Below are positions 25,220 through 33,997 of a stretch of 64,000 nucleotides of DNA, piece by piece. The notes below the pieces were generated by a model that saw nothing but the letters and a program-made list of their open reading frames with translations, was not told the origin of the DNA and ran no database searches. The DNA is taken from positions 1-64,000 of the forward strand of contig NZ_ABCM01000024.1 of the NCBI RefSeq assembly GCF_000170795.1, given 5' to 3'. Each line of letters opens with the position of its first letter. Within the stretch, counting starts at the first letter, position 1. The translations under genes were made by a program, and so were the position numbers. This stretch comes from Pedobacter sp. BAL39 (lineage in GTDB: Bacteria > Bacteroidota > Bacteroidia > Sphingobacteriales > Sphingobacteriaceae).

Positions 25220-26562
25220 GCCTTCGCATTCCTGACATCAAATACCTGACGGCAATGATCTGCAGCGGCTACATGGTCATCTGCATTGTATTGCTTCCCG
25301 GATATCTGATATGGGATACTCCTTTTCTCATCGGCATGATGATGCTTCCTTTTATGCTCCAGATAGAAAAGGGAACATTGTCGAACCGGTTCCTGCTACC
25401 AGCATTACTTTTCAGTGTGCTGGCCATAGCGGTACCGGTAAGATCTACCCTGTTTTTTATGCTGCTCCTTACGACATTGTTGCTATTCGAAAACTTAGTA
25501 GGTAAGCTCAGCCTGGCTGTGCTCCTTACAATGGTCATCATCTCCCCCATCTTTAAGTTCTTTAGTGACACGCTCAGCTTTCCACTCAGGTTATGGTTAA
25601 GCAACGTCGTTGCCGAAACCATGACCTTTGCGGGAATGCCCGCAGTAGCTTCCGGTAACATCATCATTTTAAAAGGATATCAATTTTATATTGACCAGGC
25701 CTGCGCAGGACTGAATATGTTACACCTTTCATTGCTAATTAGTATTTTCATCGCAGCGCATTACCAGAAAAAGGCAGGCAGAACACTATCTATGATTCAG
25801 CTGATCACCATGATCAGTATTACTATCCTATTGAATGTGATCTCTAACTATTTTAGAATCGTGCTCATCGTGCTTTTCAAGATTATGCCGGGGCAAGTGC
25901 TTCATGATGCCGCGGGTTTACTTTGTCTTTGTATTTACGTGATACTGCCTTTGATCTTGCTCACAAAGCCTATTACAACTCGCCTTCAGAGCAGACCATT
26001 GACGCTTCAAACCAAACCGAAGATTTCCCCGAGCGTGGTTTTTCTGCACATCGGTTTCCTGATCAGCATGTCATACCTTGCCTTCCAACCAAAAAACAAC
26101 AACCATACTACTGACGGTCAGCAGCTCACACTATCCGGGTTCAGGAAAAGCAAAGTTGGCGATGTGATCAAGCTGCAAAGCGATGAAGCCCTCATCTACC
26201 TGAAGCCTACCCCCTTCTACGCGCCCGAACATAATCCCATGATCTGCTGGAAGGGAAGTGGTTACGAGTTCAGCTTCATCAGGAAGCAAAATATAAATGG
26301 CATTACCGTCTATACGGGAACGCTGCAAAAAGGAAAAGAAAAGATTTACTCCTCCTGGTGGTTCGATAACGGATCTCTAAAGACCATCAATCAGCTCAGC
26401 TGGAGATGGCACAGTGGCCTCTCTAACAGCTCCTTTTACCTGGTAAATGTGAATACAGCGAGAGCATCAGACCTGCACGCAATGACTGCAAAGCTGCTGG
26501 CCTCCTCTTTTATCAGTCAGAAAATAAACCCTGCACAGAAATATACCTTAAAAACAAAATAA
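25207..26562 (+). CDS. xrtN: Exosortase N (XrtN) with C-terminal EpsI-like domain
   Basis: Membrane transpeptidase-like enzyme of 451 residues from the ATG at 25207; a longer frame from 25126 would add unlikely residues encoded inside the VIT gene. About eight hydrophobic helices cover residues 12-260. The exosortase triad is present: Cys166 in 'IDQACAGLN', Arg217 in 'SNYFRIVL' and His233 in 'VLHDAAG'. The C-terminal part (about 275-451) is a soluble EpsI-like domain ('SGFRKSKVGDVIKL', 'YSSWWFDNGS'). It overlaps the VIT gene by 13 bp and creD by 1 bp, so the three form one transcription unit. The adjacent PEP-CTERM-like tail is its obvious candidate substrate. Confidence 0.9.
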   Translation: METLSLRIPDIKYLTAMICSGYMVICIVLLPGYLIWDTPFLIGMMMLPFMLQIEKGTLSNRFLLPALLFSVLAIAVPVRSTLFFMLLLTTLLLFENLVGKLSLAVLLTMVIISPIFKFFSDTLSFPLRLWLSNVVAETMTFAGMPAVASGNIIILKGYQFYIDQACAGLNMLHLSLLISIFIAAHYQKKAGRTLSMIQLITMISITILLNVISNYFRIVLIVLFKIMPGQVLHDAAGLLCLCIYVILPLILLTKPITTRLQSRPLTLQTKPKISPSVVFLHIGFLISMSYLAFQPKNNNHTTDGQQLTLSGFRKSKVGDVIKLQSDEALIYLKPTPFYAPEHNPMICWKGSGYEFSFIRKQNINGITVYTGTLQKGKEKIYSSWWFDNGSLKTINQLSWRWHSGLSNSSFYLVNVNTARASDLHAMTAKLLASSFISQKINPAQKYTLKTK

Positions 26563-27926
26563 TGGAAACACATGATCATCAAACCACACCGCAAAAATCA
26601 ATTTTTGCGCAATTACAGGAATCCACAGGAGTAAAGCTCCTGATGATTAGCTTCCTGACCCTAATACTGCTGATCCCATCCACCTGGATCCAGTCGCTGA
26701 TTTCCGAGCGGGACCAACGACAGAAAGAAGCCGCTGCTGAAGTTGCCGAAAAATGGTCAGGCCCGCAGCTGATCGAAGGCCCCGTAATGCAGCTGCCTTA
26801 TAAGATGACCACTAAGATCACCGACGCTACGGGAAAAACCAGTTTTAAGGAAGTACTGTCTACCATATACCTGCTTCCCGAACAATTGAACATGACGGCC
26901 GAAGTTGTTCCCCAAATACTGAAAAGAGGCATCTTTGACATTGTTGTGTACAGTACTAAAATTCACATCAATGGCAATTTCCCAGACGTTGAACTAAAAA
27001 AATCCGGTATTGCACCTTCTATGGTCTTATGGGATAAGGTCAAGGTAATCTCAGGGCTGACAGATTTTAAAGGACTGAAGAATAGCCCTTCTATAAAACT
27101 GGGTGATTCCAGTTGTGCTGCAGAACCGGATTTTGCAGAAGAAAATTTATTTGCTCAGTCGCTGGCTACCCAACTAAACCGTGCAGCAACGCAGCATACA
27201 AAGCTTAGCTTCAGCTACGAGCTCGCCCTCAGCGGCAGTGGGGAGCTCAACTTCCTCCATCTGGGCAAGAATACAAATGTGACGATGAAAGGCGACTGGA
27301 ACAACCCCAGCTTTACCGGCAACTACCTTCCTGAGCAACGCAACATCAGCCCTAACGATTTCTCAGGATCATGGAAAATGTCAAACTTTAACCGCCCCCT
27401 GCCCCAACAATGGATTGGTGATCAGGCGAACCTGAAAGACAATAAAGATAAGGCTGCCTTTGGTGTAAAGTTTCTGCTACCAGTAGACCAATATCAGAAA
27501 ACCATGCGCTCCGCCAAGTATGCAATACTTGTCATACTGCTGAGCTTTATTGCGCTTTTCTTTATGGAGACCTTCAGGAAAACAGCAGTGGGCCTCCTGC
27601 AATATGCATTGATTGGCGCAGCCATGACGATCTACTACTGCCTGCTCCTTTCCTTTACAGAACAGCTGGGCTTTAATATCGCCTACCTCATCGCCTCGGC
27701 GGCAACCATCCTGCTCATCAGCATGTTCATTGCAGGAACCCTTTCCAATAAAAAGGCAGCAATTGTGTTTGCCGGCATTCTGAGCATCTTTTATGGTTTC
27801 ATTTATGTGATCATCCAATTGCAGGACATGTCACTCCTCTTTGGCAGCATCGGCCTGTTCATCATTGTTGCCAGCCTGATGTATTTCTCTGTCAGAATCA
27901 ATGCCCTAAAAGAAAAAACTACCTGA
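26562..27926 (+). CDS. creD: CreD-family cell envelope integrity membrane protein
   Basis: Inner-membrane protein of 454 residues. One N-terminal helix (about 25-45, 'LLMISFLTLILLIPSTW') is followed by a large periplasmic beta-rich domain with the CreD hallmark 'LIEGPVMQLPYK' (about 65-76) and 'YLLPEQLNMTAEVVPQILKRG' in spirit, then about five C-terminal helices (from 305). Start ATG shares one base with the stop of xrtN. In enterobacteria CreD belongs to the CreBC regulon and affects envelope integrity; in Bacteroidota it often follows a small winged-helix gene. Here the XrtN pair lies between the regulator and creD. Confidence 0.92.
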   Translation: METHDHQTTPQKSIFAQLQESTGVKLLMISFLTLILLIPSTWIQSLISERDQRQKEAAAEVAEKWSGPQLIEGPVMQLPYKMTTKITDATGKTSFKEVLSTIYLLPEQLNMTAEVVPQILKRGIFDIVVYSTKIHINGNFPDVELKKSGIAPSMVLWDKVKVISGLTDFKGLKNSPSIKLGDSSCAAEPDFAEENLFAQSLATQLNRAATQHTKLSFSYELALSGSGELNFLHLGKNTNVTMKGDWNNPSFTGNYLPEQRNISPNDFSGSWKMSNFNRPLPQQWIGDQANLKDNKDKAAFGVKFLLPVDQYQKTMRSAKYAILVILLSFIALFFMETFRKTAVGLLQYALIGAAMTIYYCLLLSFTEQLGFNIAYLIASAATILLISMFIAGTLSNKKAAIVFAGILSIFYGFIYVIIQLQDMSLLFGSIGLFIIVASLMYFSVRINALKEKTT

Positions 27927-27946
27927 GAAATCCACACCACTAGAGA

Positions 27947-29392
27947 TTACCAGCGCCACTCGCCGGCAATCCTTAGTGGTGTTTCCAGATCGTTCTCCTG
28001 CAGAAAAATCTTTAAGGCCTCTTCCGACTGCCTCCTAACGGGAATTTCCGGTGTGTTGGCCAGCGCATAGGCCAACATTGCGCTAAACCTCACGGTGTTT
28101 TTCAAGCCCTGTTCATCCACCAGCCGGAAGGTATCACCATTGGAGTGATAATATAAACCTGCCTGATTGGGCAATTCGGCAGCAGCCCCTCCACCTGTAG
28201 GAATCCCTTCTAATAAAAATGGTTGGTGGTCACTATGCAGTCCGGCGCCTGCATAGAATATATTTTTAAAGCCTGTGTCCAGCGAGGTAATTTGCGCACC
28301 CCATTCGGTAAACAGCGCTTCCATTTCCTTTCTGCTGCTGCTGAAGCCCTTAGGATTATTGGTCATGTCATAATTCAACATAAACCTGAGCTGGTCCAAT
28401 GTCTGGTTGTTGCGGGCCTCCGCGAGGTAGGCCTTTGATCCCAGCAGCCCTTGCTCCTCGCCCATAAACAACACAAACTCCAGCGTCCTGGAAGTACTTA
28501 AGTTAAGTTTTTTAAATGTCCGCGCCATATCTATAATAGCAAAGGCCCCGATGCCATTGTCGATCGCCCCCGTGGCCAGGTCCCAGCTATCCAGATGCGC
28601 GCCCAGAACCATCTTTTCCTCAGGAAGGGTATTCCCTCTGATCGTGGCAATCACGTTCCTCGCCTTGATCATTCCCGAAAAGTTCGTCATGTTCAAACTG
28701 GCAAACTGTGCCTTATTCCTCAACGCAGCCTTCAGCCGCATGCCATTTTCCAATCCAATACAAACGGCAGGTATAGGAATCAGTTTACCAGTTACAGATG
28801 CAGTGCCGGTGAGCAGCACACCTCCTTTGACGCCATTGATGATGATGATGCCTGCCGCACCATATTTCGTTGCAATAGCGGCCTTTTCCGAGCGGTGCAA
28901 CTGAGGAGTATGCTCCGGAGAGCTTGGAAGTATCCCCAGGTAAACCAATGCAATCTTGCCTTTCACTTTACCGCCATCTTGCTGGTAGTCCGACTCCAAC
29001 CCGTTTCCGAGATCAATAAGCTCCGCTGTCACCTGCACCTTTACAGGCGAATGCGCAAGCGTAACTGAAGTAATCTTCTTTAGCGAACCAGGACTGTCGC
29101 CAACCTTTGTTTCATTGCTCAGCCTGCTCCAGCTTTCCACTTCGAAGGGCTGATAACGGACATCATAACCATATGATTTCAGGAGGTTAAAAGCGTAAGC
29201 CTCGGCTTTTGCCCCATGCTCGGAGCCAGTCAAACGATGACCGATAGTTTCAGTCGCAGTTTTTAAATTCCCATAAGCTTCAGAATGTGACTGTACCTCA
29301 TTGTTGATCTGCTGAAATGGGGTCGAAAAATGATCTTGTGCATTTAAAACCGAACTAAATGTTGTGCATAACAGAAAAAACAAGGCCTTCAT
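27947..29392 (-). CDS. M28-family zinc aminopeptidase/carboxypeptidase with PA domain
   Basis: Secreted metallopeptidase of 481 residues with signal peptide ('LFFLLCTTFSSVLNAQ', about 4-19). The protease-associated domain ('VKGKIALVYLG', about 143-153) sits before and within the M28 core. Zinc ligands and catalytic Glu are visible: 'GAHLDSWDLATGAIDNG' (about 270-286), 'FMGEEQGLLGS' (about 308-318) and 'HSDHQPF' (about 388-394). The protein resembles carboxypeptidase Q-type M28B enzymes of Bacteroidota. It is transcribed alone, converging on creD with only 20 bp between, and no strong terminator is seen there. Confidence 0.93.
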   Translation of the reverse strand: MKALFFLLCTTFSSVLNAQDHFSTPFQQINNEVQSHSEAYGNLKTATETIGHRLTGSEHGAKAEAYAFNLLKSYGYDVRYQPFEVESWSRLSNETKVGDSPGSLKKITSVTLAHSPVKVQVTAELIDLGNGLESDYQQDGGKVKGKIALVYLGILPSSPEHTPQLHRSEKAAIATKYGAAGIIIINGVKGGVLLTGTASVTGKLIPIPAVCIGLENGMRLKAALRNKAQFASLNMTNFSGMIKARNVIATIRGNTLPEEKMVLGAHLDSWDLATGAIDNGIGAFAIIDMARTFKKLNLSTSRTLEFVLFMGEEQGLLGSKAYLAEARNNQTLDQLRFMLNYDMTNNPKGFSSSRKEMEALFTEWGAQITSLDTGFKNIFYAGAGLHSDHQPFLLEGIPTGGGAAAELPNQAGLYYHSNGDTFRLVDEQGLKNTVRFSAMLAYALANTPEIPVRRQSEEALKIFLQENDLETPLRIAGEWRW

Positions 29393-29478
29393 AGTGGTAT
29401 TTTTGTGAAAAATAACACTTTTTGAATGCCACTCCTAATTTCTGACACCCGAATTTTTGCAACAATAAGGATGTGATG

Positions 29479-30450
29479 TTATTTTTTGCGCTCTGTAGTA
29501 TATCTTACAAGCTGTTCCAGCCCTGTTCTTGCCGGACCCGGCTCAAAAGAATAGAGAATGTCAAATGCTTCCTGCTGATACTGCACCATTCTTTCATTTG
29601 CATAACGTACACCTTCCTTTGCATTTACAAAGTCGATGATCTGCTGAATCTTTGCCGGCTCATCATTGTGGTTTTTTACCAGGTTGATGATCCGTTTTTT
29701 CTCCACCTTATCAGAACTGTTCAATGCATAAATCAATGGAAGTGTGACTTTCTTTTCCTTGATGTCAATACCTAAAGGTTTTCCTACATCGTCGGTACCA
29801 AAGTCAAATGTATCGTCCTTAATCTGGAAAGCAATGCCCACCTTTTCTCCAAAGAGGCGCATCTTTTCGATGGTTTCATCGTCAGCACCAGCCGAAGCCG
29901 CTCCGCAGGCACAGCAGGATGCAATCAGGGAGGCCGTCTTCTGGCGGATGACATCAAAGTATAAATCCTCACTGATGTCCATCCTCCTCACCTTTTCGAT
30001 CTGCAGCAACTCTCCCTCGCTCATCTGCTTGACTGCTTCGGAGACAATCTGCAGCAAACGAAATTCGCCATTGTTAACAGAAAGCAACAAACCCTTTGCC
30101 AATAGATAATCACCTACCAGTACCGCAATTTTATTTTTCCATAAGGCATTGATCGAAAAGAATCCACGACGCTCATAAGCATTGTCCACCACATCGTCGT
30201 GAACAAGTGTAGCCGTATGTAAAAGCTCTACCAGTGCCGCGCCCCTGTGTGTAGACTCCAGAATACCTCCGCAAAGTTTTGCCGCAAAAAAAACAAACAT
30301 TGGCCGGATCTGCTTACCCTTTCTTTTTACAATATAATGGGTGATGCGGTCCAGCAATGGGGCATCACTGTGCATCGACGACTTAAACTTCTCTTCAAAT
30401 GAAGAGATATCAGCAGCTATGGGTTCTTTTATTTGATTTATTCCCGGCAT
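29479..30450 (-). CDS. Polyprenyl diphosphate synthase (trans, long chain)
   Basis: Isoprenoid chain-elongating enzyme of 323 residues, probably making the side chain of the respiratory quinone (menaquinone in Bacteroidota). Both Asp-rich motifs are present: first 'LVHDDVVD' (about 80-87) and second 'QIKDDTFDFG' (about 207-216), plus 'GKQIRPMFVFFAAKL' (about 40-54). Chain length cannot be deduced safely, though the family in this group usually makes C35 to C40 products. Its promoter has a perfect -7 box 21 nt upstream of the start. The bacillithiol reductase gene ends just upstream. Confidence 0.92.
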   Translation of the reverse strand: MPGINQIKEPIAADISSFEEKFKSSMHSDAPLLDRITHYIVKRKGKQIRPMFVFFAAKLCGGILESTHRGAALVELLHTATLVHDDVVDNAYERRGFFSINALWKNKIAVLVGDYLLAKGLLLSVNNGEFRLLQIVSEAVKQMSEGELLQIEKVRRMDISEDLYFDVIRQKTASLIASCCACGAASAGADDETIEKMRLFGEKVGIAFQIKDDTFDFGTDDVGKPLGIDIKEKKVTLPLIYALNSSDKVEKKRIINLVKNHNDEPAKIQQIIDFVNAKEGVRYANERMVQYQQEAFDILYSFEPGPARTGLEQLVRYTTERKK

Positions 30451-30471
30451 TCAGGTGAAAAAATATGTGTG

Positions 30472-30479
30472 CAAACATA
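30472..30479 (-). promoter_or_regulatory. -7 box of the polyprenyl synthase promoter
   Basis: On the minus strand the bases read TATGTTTG, an exact TAnnTTTG. A CTTG (-33-like, 3 of 4) lies about 21 bp further upstream. Confidence 0.6.
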
Positions 30480-30504
30480 AATTAAATATCTATGAATGCA
30501 CAAG

Positions 30505-31479
30505 TTATTGATAAGTTTTCTTGTTATTGATGTCTGCAAAGATCTGCTCTGCATGTACCCTGCTGTTCTCGATATACCACTTATGAGTGTCCATTCCACC
30601 GCAGACAACCCCAGCGAGGTAGAGTCCTTCCATATTGGTTTCCATGGTTTCAGGATTGTATGCCGGTCGCTGGTCGTCTGTCCGCCTCACACCAAGCCTG
30701 TTCAGCATCTCAAAGTCAGGCTGGTAGCCCGTCATCGCAATCACAAAATCATTTGGAATGCTGAGGTCACCATCCGGCGTCTTGAGGTGTACAGCAGTTT
30801 CTTCTATAGAAGTCAGCTCAGACTGAAAATAAACCTTGATCTCTCCCGCAGCAATCCTGTTTTCGATATCGGGTCTCACCCAATATTTCACGTAACTGCC
30901 AATCTCTCCACCACGTATCACTAGGGTTACATTTGCGCCCTTGCGATAAGTTTCCAGCGCAGCATCTATCGCTGAGTTGTTCGCCCCCACGACGACGACA
31001 TTCTGAAAGGCGTACAGGTGTGGGTCTTTATAATAATGGGTAACCTTCGGCAAGGACTCCCCCGGGATGTTCATCATCACAGGAATATCGTAAAACCCAG
31101 TAGAGATGATCACATACCTGGAACGGTATCTGGTCTTGGAGGTCTGAACTTCAAAATTCCCATCTGCATTTTTTTCCACCTGGTCGACACGTTCAAACAG
31201 GTGCAGGTTGAGTGAAAATTTTTCAGCTACTCTACGGTAGTATTCTACAGCTTCATTTCTGTTTGGCTTCGGATTGATGCTGACAAAAGGGACACCGCCA
31301 ATCTCCAGTCGCTGGGATGTAGAAAAGAAAGTCATGAATACGGGATAGTTATACAGGCTATTCACCAGTGCACCCTTCTCCACAATAATGTAACTCAATC
31401 CGGCACGCCTGGCTTCAATCGCGCAGGCCATCCCTATAGGCCCAGCCCCAATGATCAGCACATCGTATTCTTCCATCAT
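30505..31479 (-). CDS. ypdA: YpdA-family bacillithiol disulfide reductase
   Basis: FAD/NADPH-dependent oxidoreductase of 324 residues that is known in Firmicutes to reduce bacillithiol disulfide. The N-terminal FAD-binding motif is 'DVLIIGAGPIGMACAIEA' (about 5-22), the second nucleotide site 'NVVVVGANNSAIDAALE' (about 152-168), and 'LVNSLYNYPVFMTFFSTS' (about 41-58) is the family signature. Three possible starts lie in a row (GTG 31482, ATG 31479, ATG 31476); the first ATG was chosen. It follows the persulfide dioxygenase gene without a gap, and BshA and YtxJ are encoded elsewhere in this window, so the cell very probably makes bacillithiol. Confidence 0.92.
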   Translation of the reverse strand: MMEEYDVLIIGAGPIGMACAIEARRAGLSYIIVEKGALVNSLYNYPVFMTFFSTSQRLEIGGVPFVSINPKPNRNEAVEYYRRVAEKFSLNLHLFERVDQVEKNADGNFEVQTSKTRYRSRYVIISTGFYDIPVMMNIPGESLPKVTHYYKDPHLYAFQNVVVVGANNSAIDAALETYRKGANVTLVIRGGEIGSYVKYWVRPDIENRIAAGEIKVYFQSELTSIEETAVHLKTPDGDLSIPNDFVIAMTGYQPDFEMLNRLGVRRTDDQRPAYNPETMETNMEGLYLAGVVCGGMDTHKWYIENSRVHAEQIFADINNKKTYQ

Positions 31480-31481
31480 CA

Positions 31482-32897
31482 CTACTTGCTCATGGCTTTA
31501 GACGGACAAGCGAAATCGGTGCGTTTTAAACCTGTTGCCTTGATGGCGCCATATCCACCCGCGATGTCCACCACGTTTTCCACACCGCGGGCTTTGAGGA
31601 TTGAAGCCGCAATCATAGAACGGTAACCTCCCGCACAGTGGATGTAGTATGTTCCATGATGGTCTATTTCATTCGTCCATTCATTGATATAATCCAAAGG
31701 CCGGGTCAAGGTCTCCTCCAGGTGCTCTGCTTCGTATTCACCCGGTTTTCTCACATCGAGTGCATTTACATCTTTATTTGAGTTCAGTATCTCCTCAAAT
31801 TCCTGAGCAGAAATCGACCTGATGGTATCCAGGTCCCTGCCGTCCTCAGCCCAGGCAGCAATTCCTCCCGACAGGTAACCGATGGTATTGTCATACCCCA
31901 CACGGGCAAGCCTCGTGATGGCTTCTTCTTCTTTGTCTGCCTCGCATACCAGCAGCAGAGGCTGCTTCAGATCGGCAACAAGGGCGCCCACCCATGGTGC
32001 AAACTGACCATTAAGGCCAATATTGACGGATGAGGGAATAAATCCCTTTGCGAAAACCTGGGGATCACGGGTGTCCAGGATCAGGGCACCGCTAAGGTTG
32101 GCAACAGCTTCGAAGTCGGCCGGCGACAAAGGTTTTGATCCTTTTTCGTACACCTCATCAAAACTTTCATAACCATTTTTGTTCATCGCTGCATTTTGTG
32201 CAAAGTACGCCGGAGGTGGCAAAATGCCATCCGTAACTTCTTTGACAAACTGCGCTTTATCTTTTGCTTTTAATGCGTAGTTCACTTCCCTCTGATGCCC
32301 GAGCGTATCAAAAGTTTCCTTACTCATGTTCTTGCCACAGGCAGAACCTGCACCATGTGCAGGATAAACCAGTACGTCATCCGCCAGCGGCAGGATCTTA
32401 TGTTGCAGGGATTCATATAAGGTTCCGGCCATATCTTCCATCGTCAGACTACCTTTCTGAGCCAGATCAGGCCGGCCCACATCGCCGATAAAAAGCGTAT
32501 CCCCGGAAAAAATACAATAGTCTTTCCCATGCTCGTCCTTCAGGAGATAAGTGGTAGATTCAGGTGTATGCCCTGGTGTGTGGATTGCCGTGATCGTCAG
32601 TGCACCTACATGGAACACTTCAGCATCTTTCGCAATGTGTGCAGCAAAGGAGGTCTGCGCTGTAGGTCCATACACAATCGCGGCGCCGGATTTCTCCGCA
32701 AGGTCGATATGACCGGATACAAAATCGGCATGGAAATGGGTCTCAAAAATATACTTGATCTTTGCATTGTCCTTCGCCGCACGCTTTAAATACGGCCCAA
32801 CTTCACGCAGGGGGTCAATGATGGCGGCCTCTCCGTTGCTTTCTATGTAATAGGCTGCTTCAGCAAGACAACCGGTATATATTTGCTCTATGTTCAT
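31482..32897 (-). CDS. MBL-fold persulfide dioxygenase fused to two rhodanese domains (CstB-like)
   Basis: Sulfur-detoxifying enzyme of 471 residues. The metallo-beta-lactamase domain (about 1-235) has 'THFHADFVSGH' (53-63), 'HTPGHTPEST' and 'YPAHGAGSACG' as metal ligands of the ETHE1 type. Rhodanese domain 1 (about 255-350) has 'LDTRDPQVF' and Cys in 'LLVCEADKEEE'. Rhodanese domain 2 (about 365-465) has 'LDVRKPGEYEAEHLEE' and an active-site loop 'HCAGGYRS'. This order equals that of CstB from Staphylococcus, which converts low-molecular-weight thiol persulfides to thiosulfate. Immediate linkage to ypdA suggests bacillithiol persulfide as substrate (inference). Confidence 0.9.
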   Translation of the reverse strand: MNIEQIYTGCLAEAAYYIESNGEAAIIDPLREVGPYLKRAAKDNAKIKYIFETHFHADFVSGHIDLAEKSGAAIVYGPTAQTSFAAHIAKDAEVFHVGALTITAIHTPGHTPESTTYLLKDEHGKDYCIFSGDTLFIGDVGRPDLAQKGSLTMEDMAGTLYESLQHKILPLADDVLVYPAHGAGSACGKNMSKETFDTLGHQREVNYALKAKDKAQFVKEVTDGILPPPAYFAQNAAMNKNGYESFDEVYEKGSKPLSPADFEAVANLSGALILDTRDPQVFAKGFIPSSVNIGLNGQFAPWVGALVADLKQPLLLVCEADKEEEAITRLARVGYDNTIGYLSGGIAAWAEDGRDLDTIRSISAQEFEEILNSNKDVNALDVRKPGEYEAEHLEETLTRPLDYINEWTNEIDHHGTYYIHCAGGYRSMIAASILKARGVENVVDIAGGYGAIKATGLKRTDFACPSKAMSK

Positions 32898-32916
32898 CTT
32901 CTCTATTATGAATACA

Positions 32917-32924
32917 CAAATTTA
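32917..32924 (-). promoter_or_regulatory. -7 box upstream of the persulfide dioxygenase-ypdA operon
   Basis: Minus strand reads TAAATTTG, exact TAnnTTTG; 19 nt separate it from the start codon. A TTTT (3 of 4 for TTTG) lies 19 bp upstream at 32944-32947. Confidence 0.6.
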
Positions 32925-32977
32925 AGATTATAATCTAGGCAGAAAAAACTTATCGGGTGTATTGCAGAACTTTGACC

Positions 32978-33994
32978 TTAAGCTGTTAACTCTCCGCGGA
33001 TAGACTGCTCCATAAACCTGGCAATTTCCGCATTTGAGTAACCCTGGCCCATCAGGTACATGAGCTTCGTCACCGTAGCCTCAAAGGTCATGTCATAACC
33101 GCTGATGATGCCCATCTGCTGCAGCTGCTTACTGGTCTCATATTTACCAAGGGCTACCGATCCCCGCTGGCATTGTGTGATGTCGATGATCAGCTTATTG
33201 CTGGCAATGGCCTCCCTGAGACTTTCGATAAACCAGGCTGCCGTGGTTGTGTTTCCCGAACCGAAGGTCTCCAGCACAATGGCGTCCACACCTGATTTGG
33301 TGATGGCATATACGGCCTGTGCAGAAATCCCCGGGTAAAGCTTTAACACCCCAATATTTGCATTAAAGTTGGTGTGTACCTTAAGTGGTTCTACCGGCTG
33401 ACGTGAGATGTAGTTTTTATAAAAAGAAAGGTTCACACCCGCCTCCGCAAGGATAGGATAGTTGGGAGAACGGAATGCTTCAAACTTTTCCGAGTTGTAT
33501 TTAATGGATCGGTTTCCCCGAAACAATTGATAATCAAAGTAGATGCATACCTCAGGCACCATCGCCTTACCTTGCTTTTTTGTGGCAGCAATCTCCAGCG
33601 CTGTAATCAGGTTCTCCTTTGCATCCGTGCGGATTTCTCCGATAGGCAGCTGGGATCCTGTCAGCACGATGGGCTTGGAAAGGTTCTCCAGCATAAAACT
33701 CAAGGCCGAAGCGGTAAACGACATGGTATCCGAACCATGAAGGATCACAAAGCCGTCAAACTCTTCATATTTCTCCTGGATGAGTTTCGCCAGATCTGCC
33801 CAAATCAGTGGATCCATATTGGAAGAATCAAGGATAGGGTCAAAAGAATAAACATCCAGATCGTAGTTCAGACGTGCCAGCTCCGGCACATTTTGCTGTA
33901 TCTGCTTAAAATCAAAAGGAATTAAAACACCTGTTTTGGGATCGTTTACCATGCCTATGGTACCACCGGTATAGATGATCAGTATTTTGGTCAT
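32978..33994 (-). CDS. ansA: Type I (cytoplasmic) L-asparaginase
   Basis: Enzyme of 338 residues that hydrolyses L-asparagine to aspartate and ammonia. Active-site motifs are present: 'YTGGTIGMV' (about 9-17, nucleophilic Thr) and 'LHGSDTMSFTASALSFML' (about 83-100, catalytic Thr-Asp pair). No signal peptide, which together with the length supports the cytoplasmic type I enzyme. It starts 3 bp after the tatD stop codon, so both are one transcription unit. Confidence 0.92.
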   Translation of the reverse strand: MTKILIIYTGGTIGMVNDPKTGVLIPFDFKQIQQNVPELARLNYDLDVYSFDPILDSSNMDPLIWADLAKLIQEKYEEFDGFVILHGSDTMSFTASALSFMLENLSKPIVLTGSQLPIGEIRTDAKENLITALEIAATKKQGKAMVPEVCIYFDYQLFRGNRSIKYNSEKFEAFRSPNYPILAEAGVNLSFYKNYISRQPVEPLKVHTNFNANIGVLKLYPGISAQAVYAITKSGVDAIVLETFGSGNTTTAAWFIESLREAIASNKLIIDITQCQRGSVALGKYETSKQLQQMGIISGYDMTFEATVTKLMYLMGQGYSNAEIARFMEQSIRGELTA

Positions 33995-33997
33995 TGA

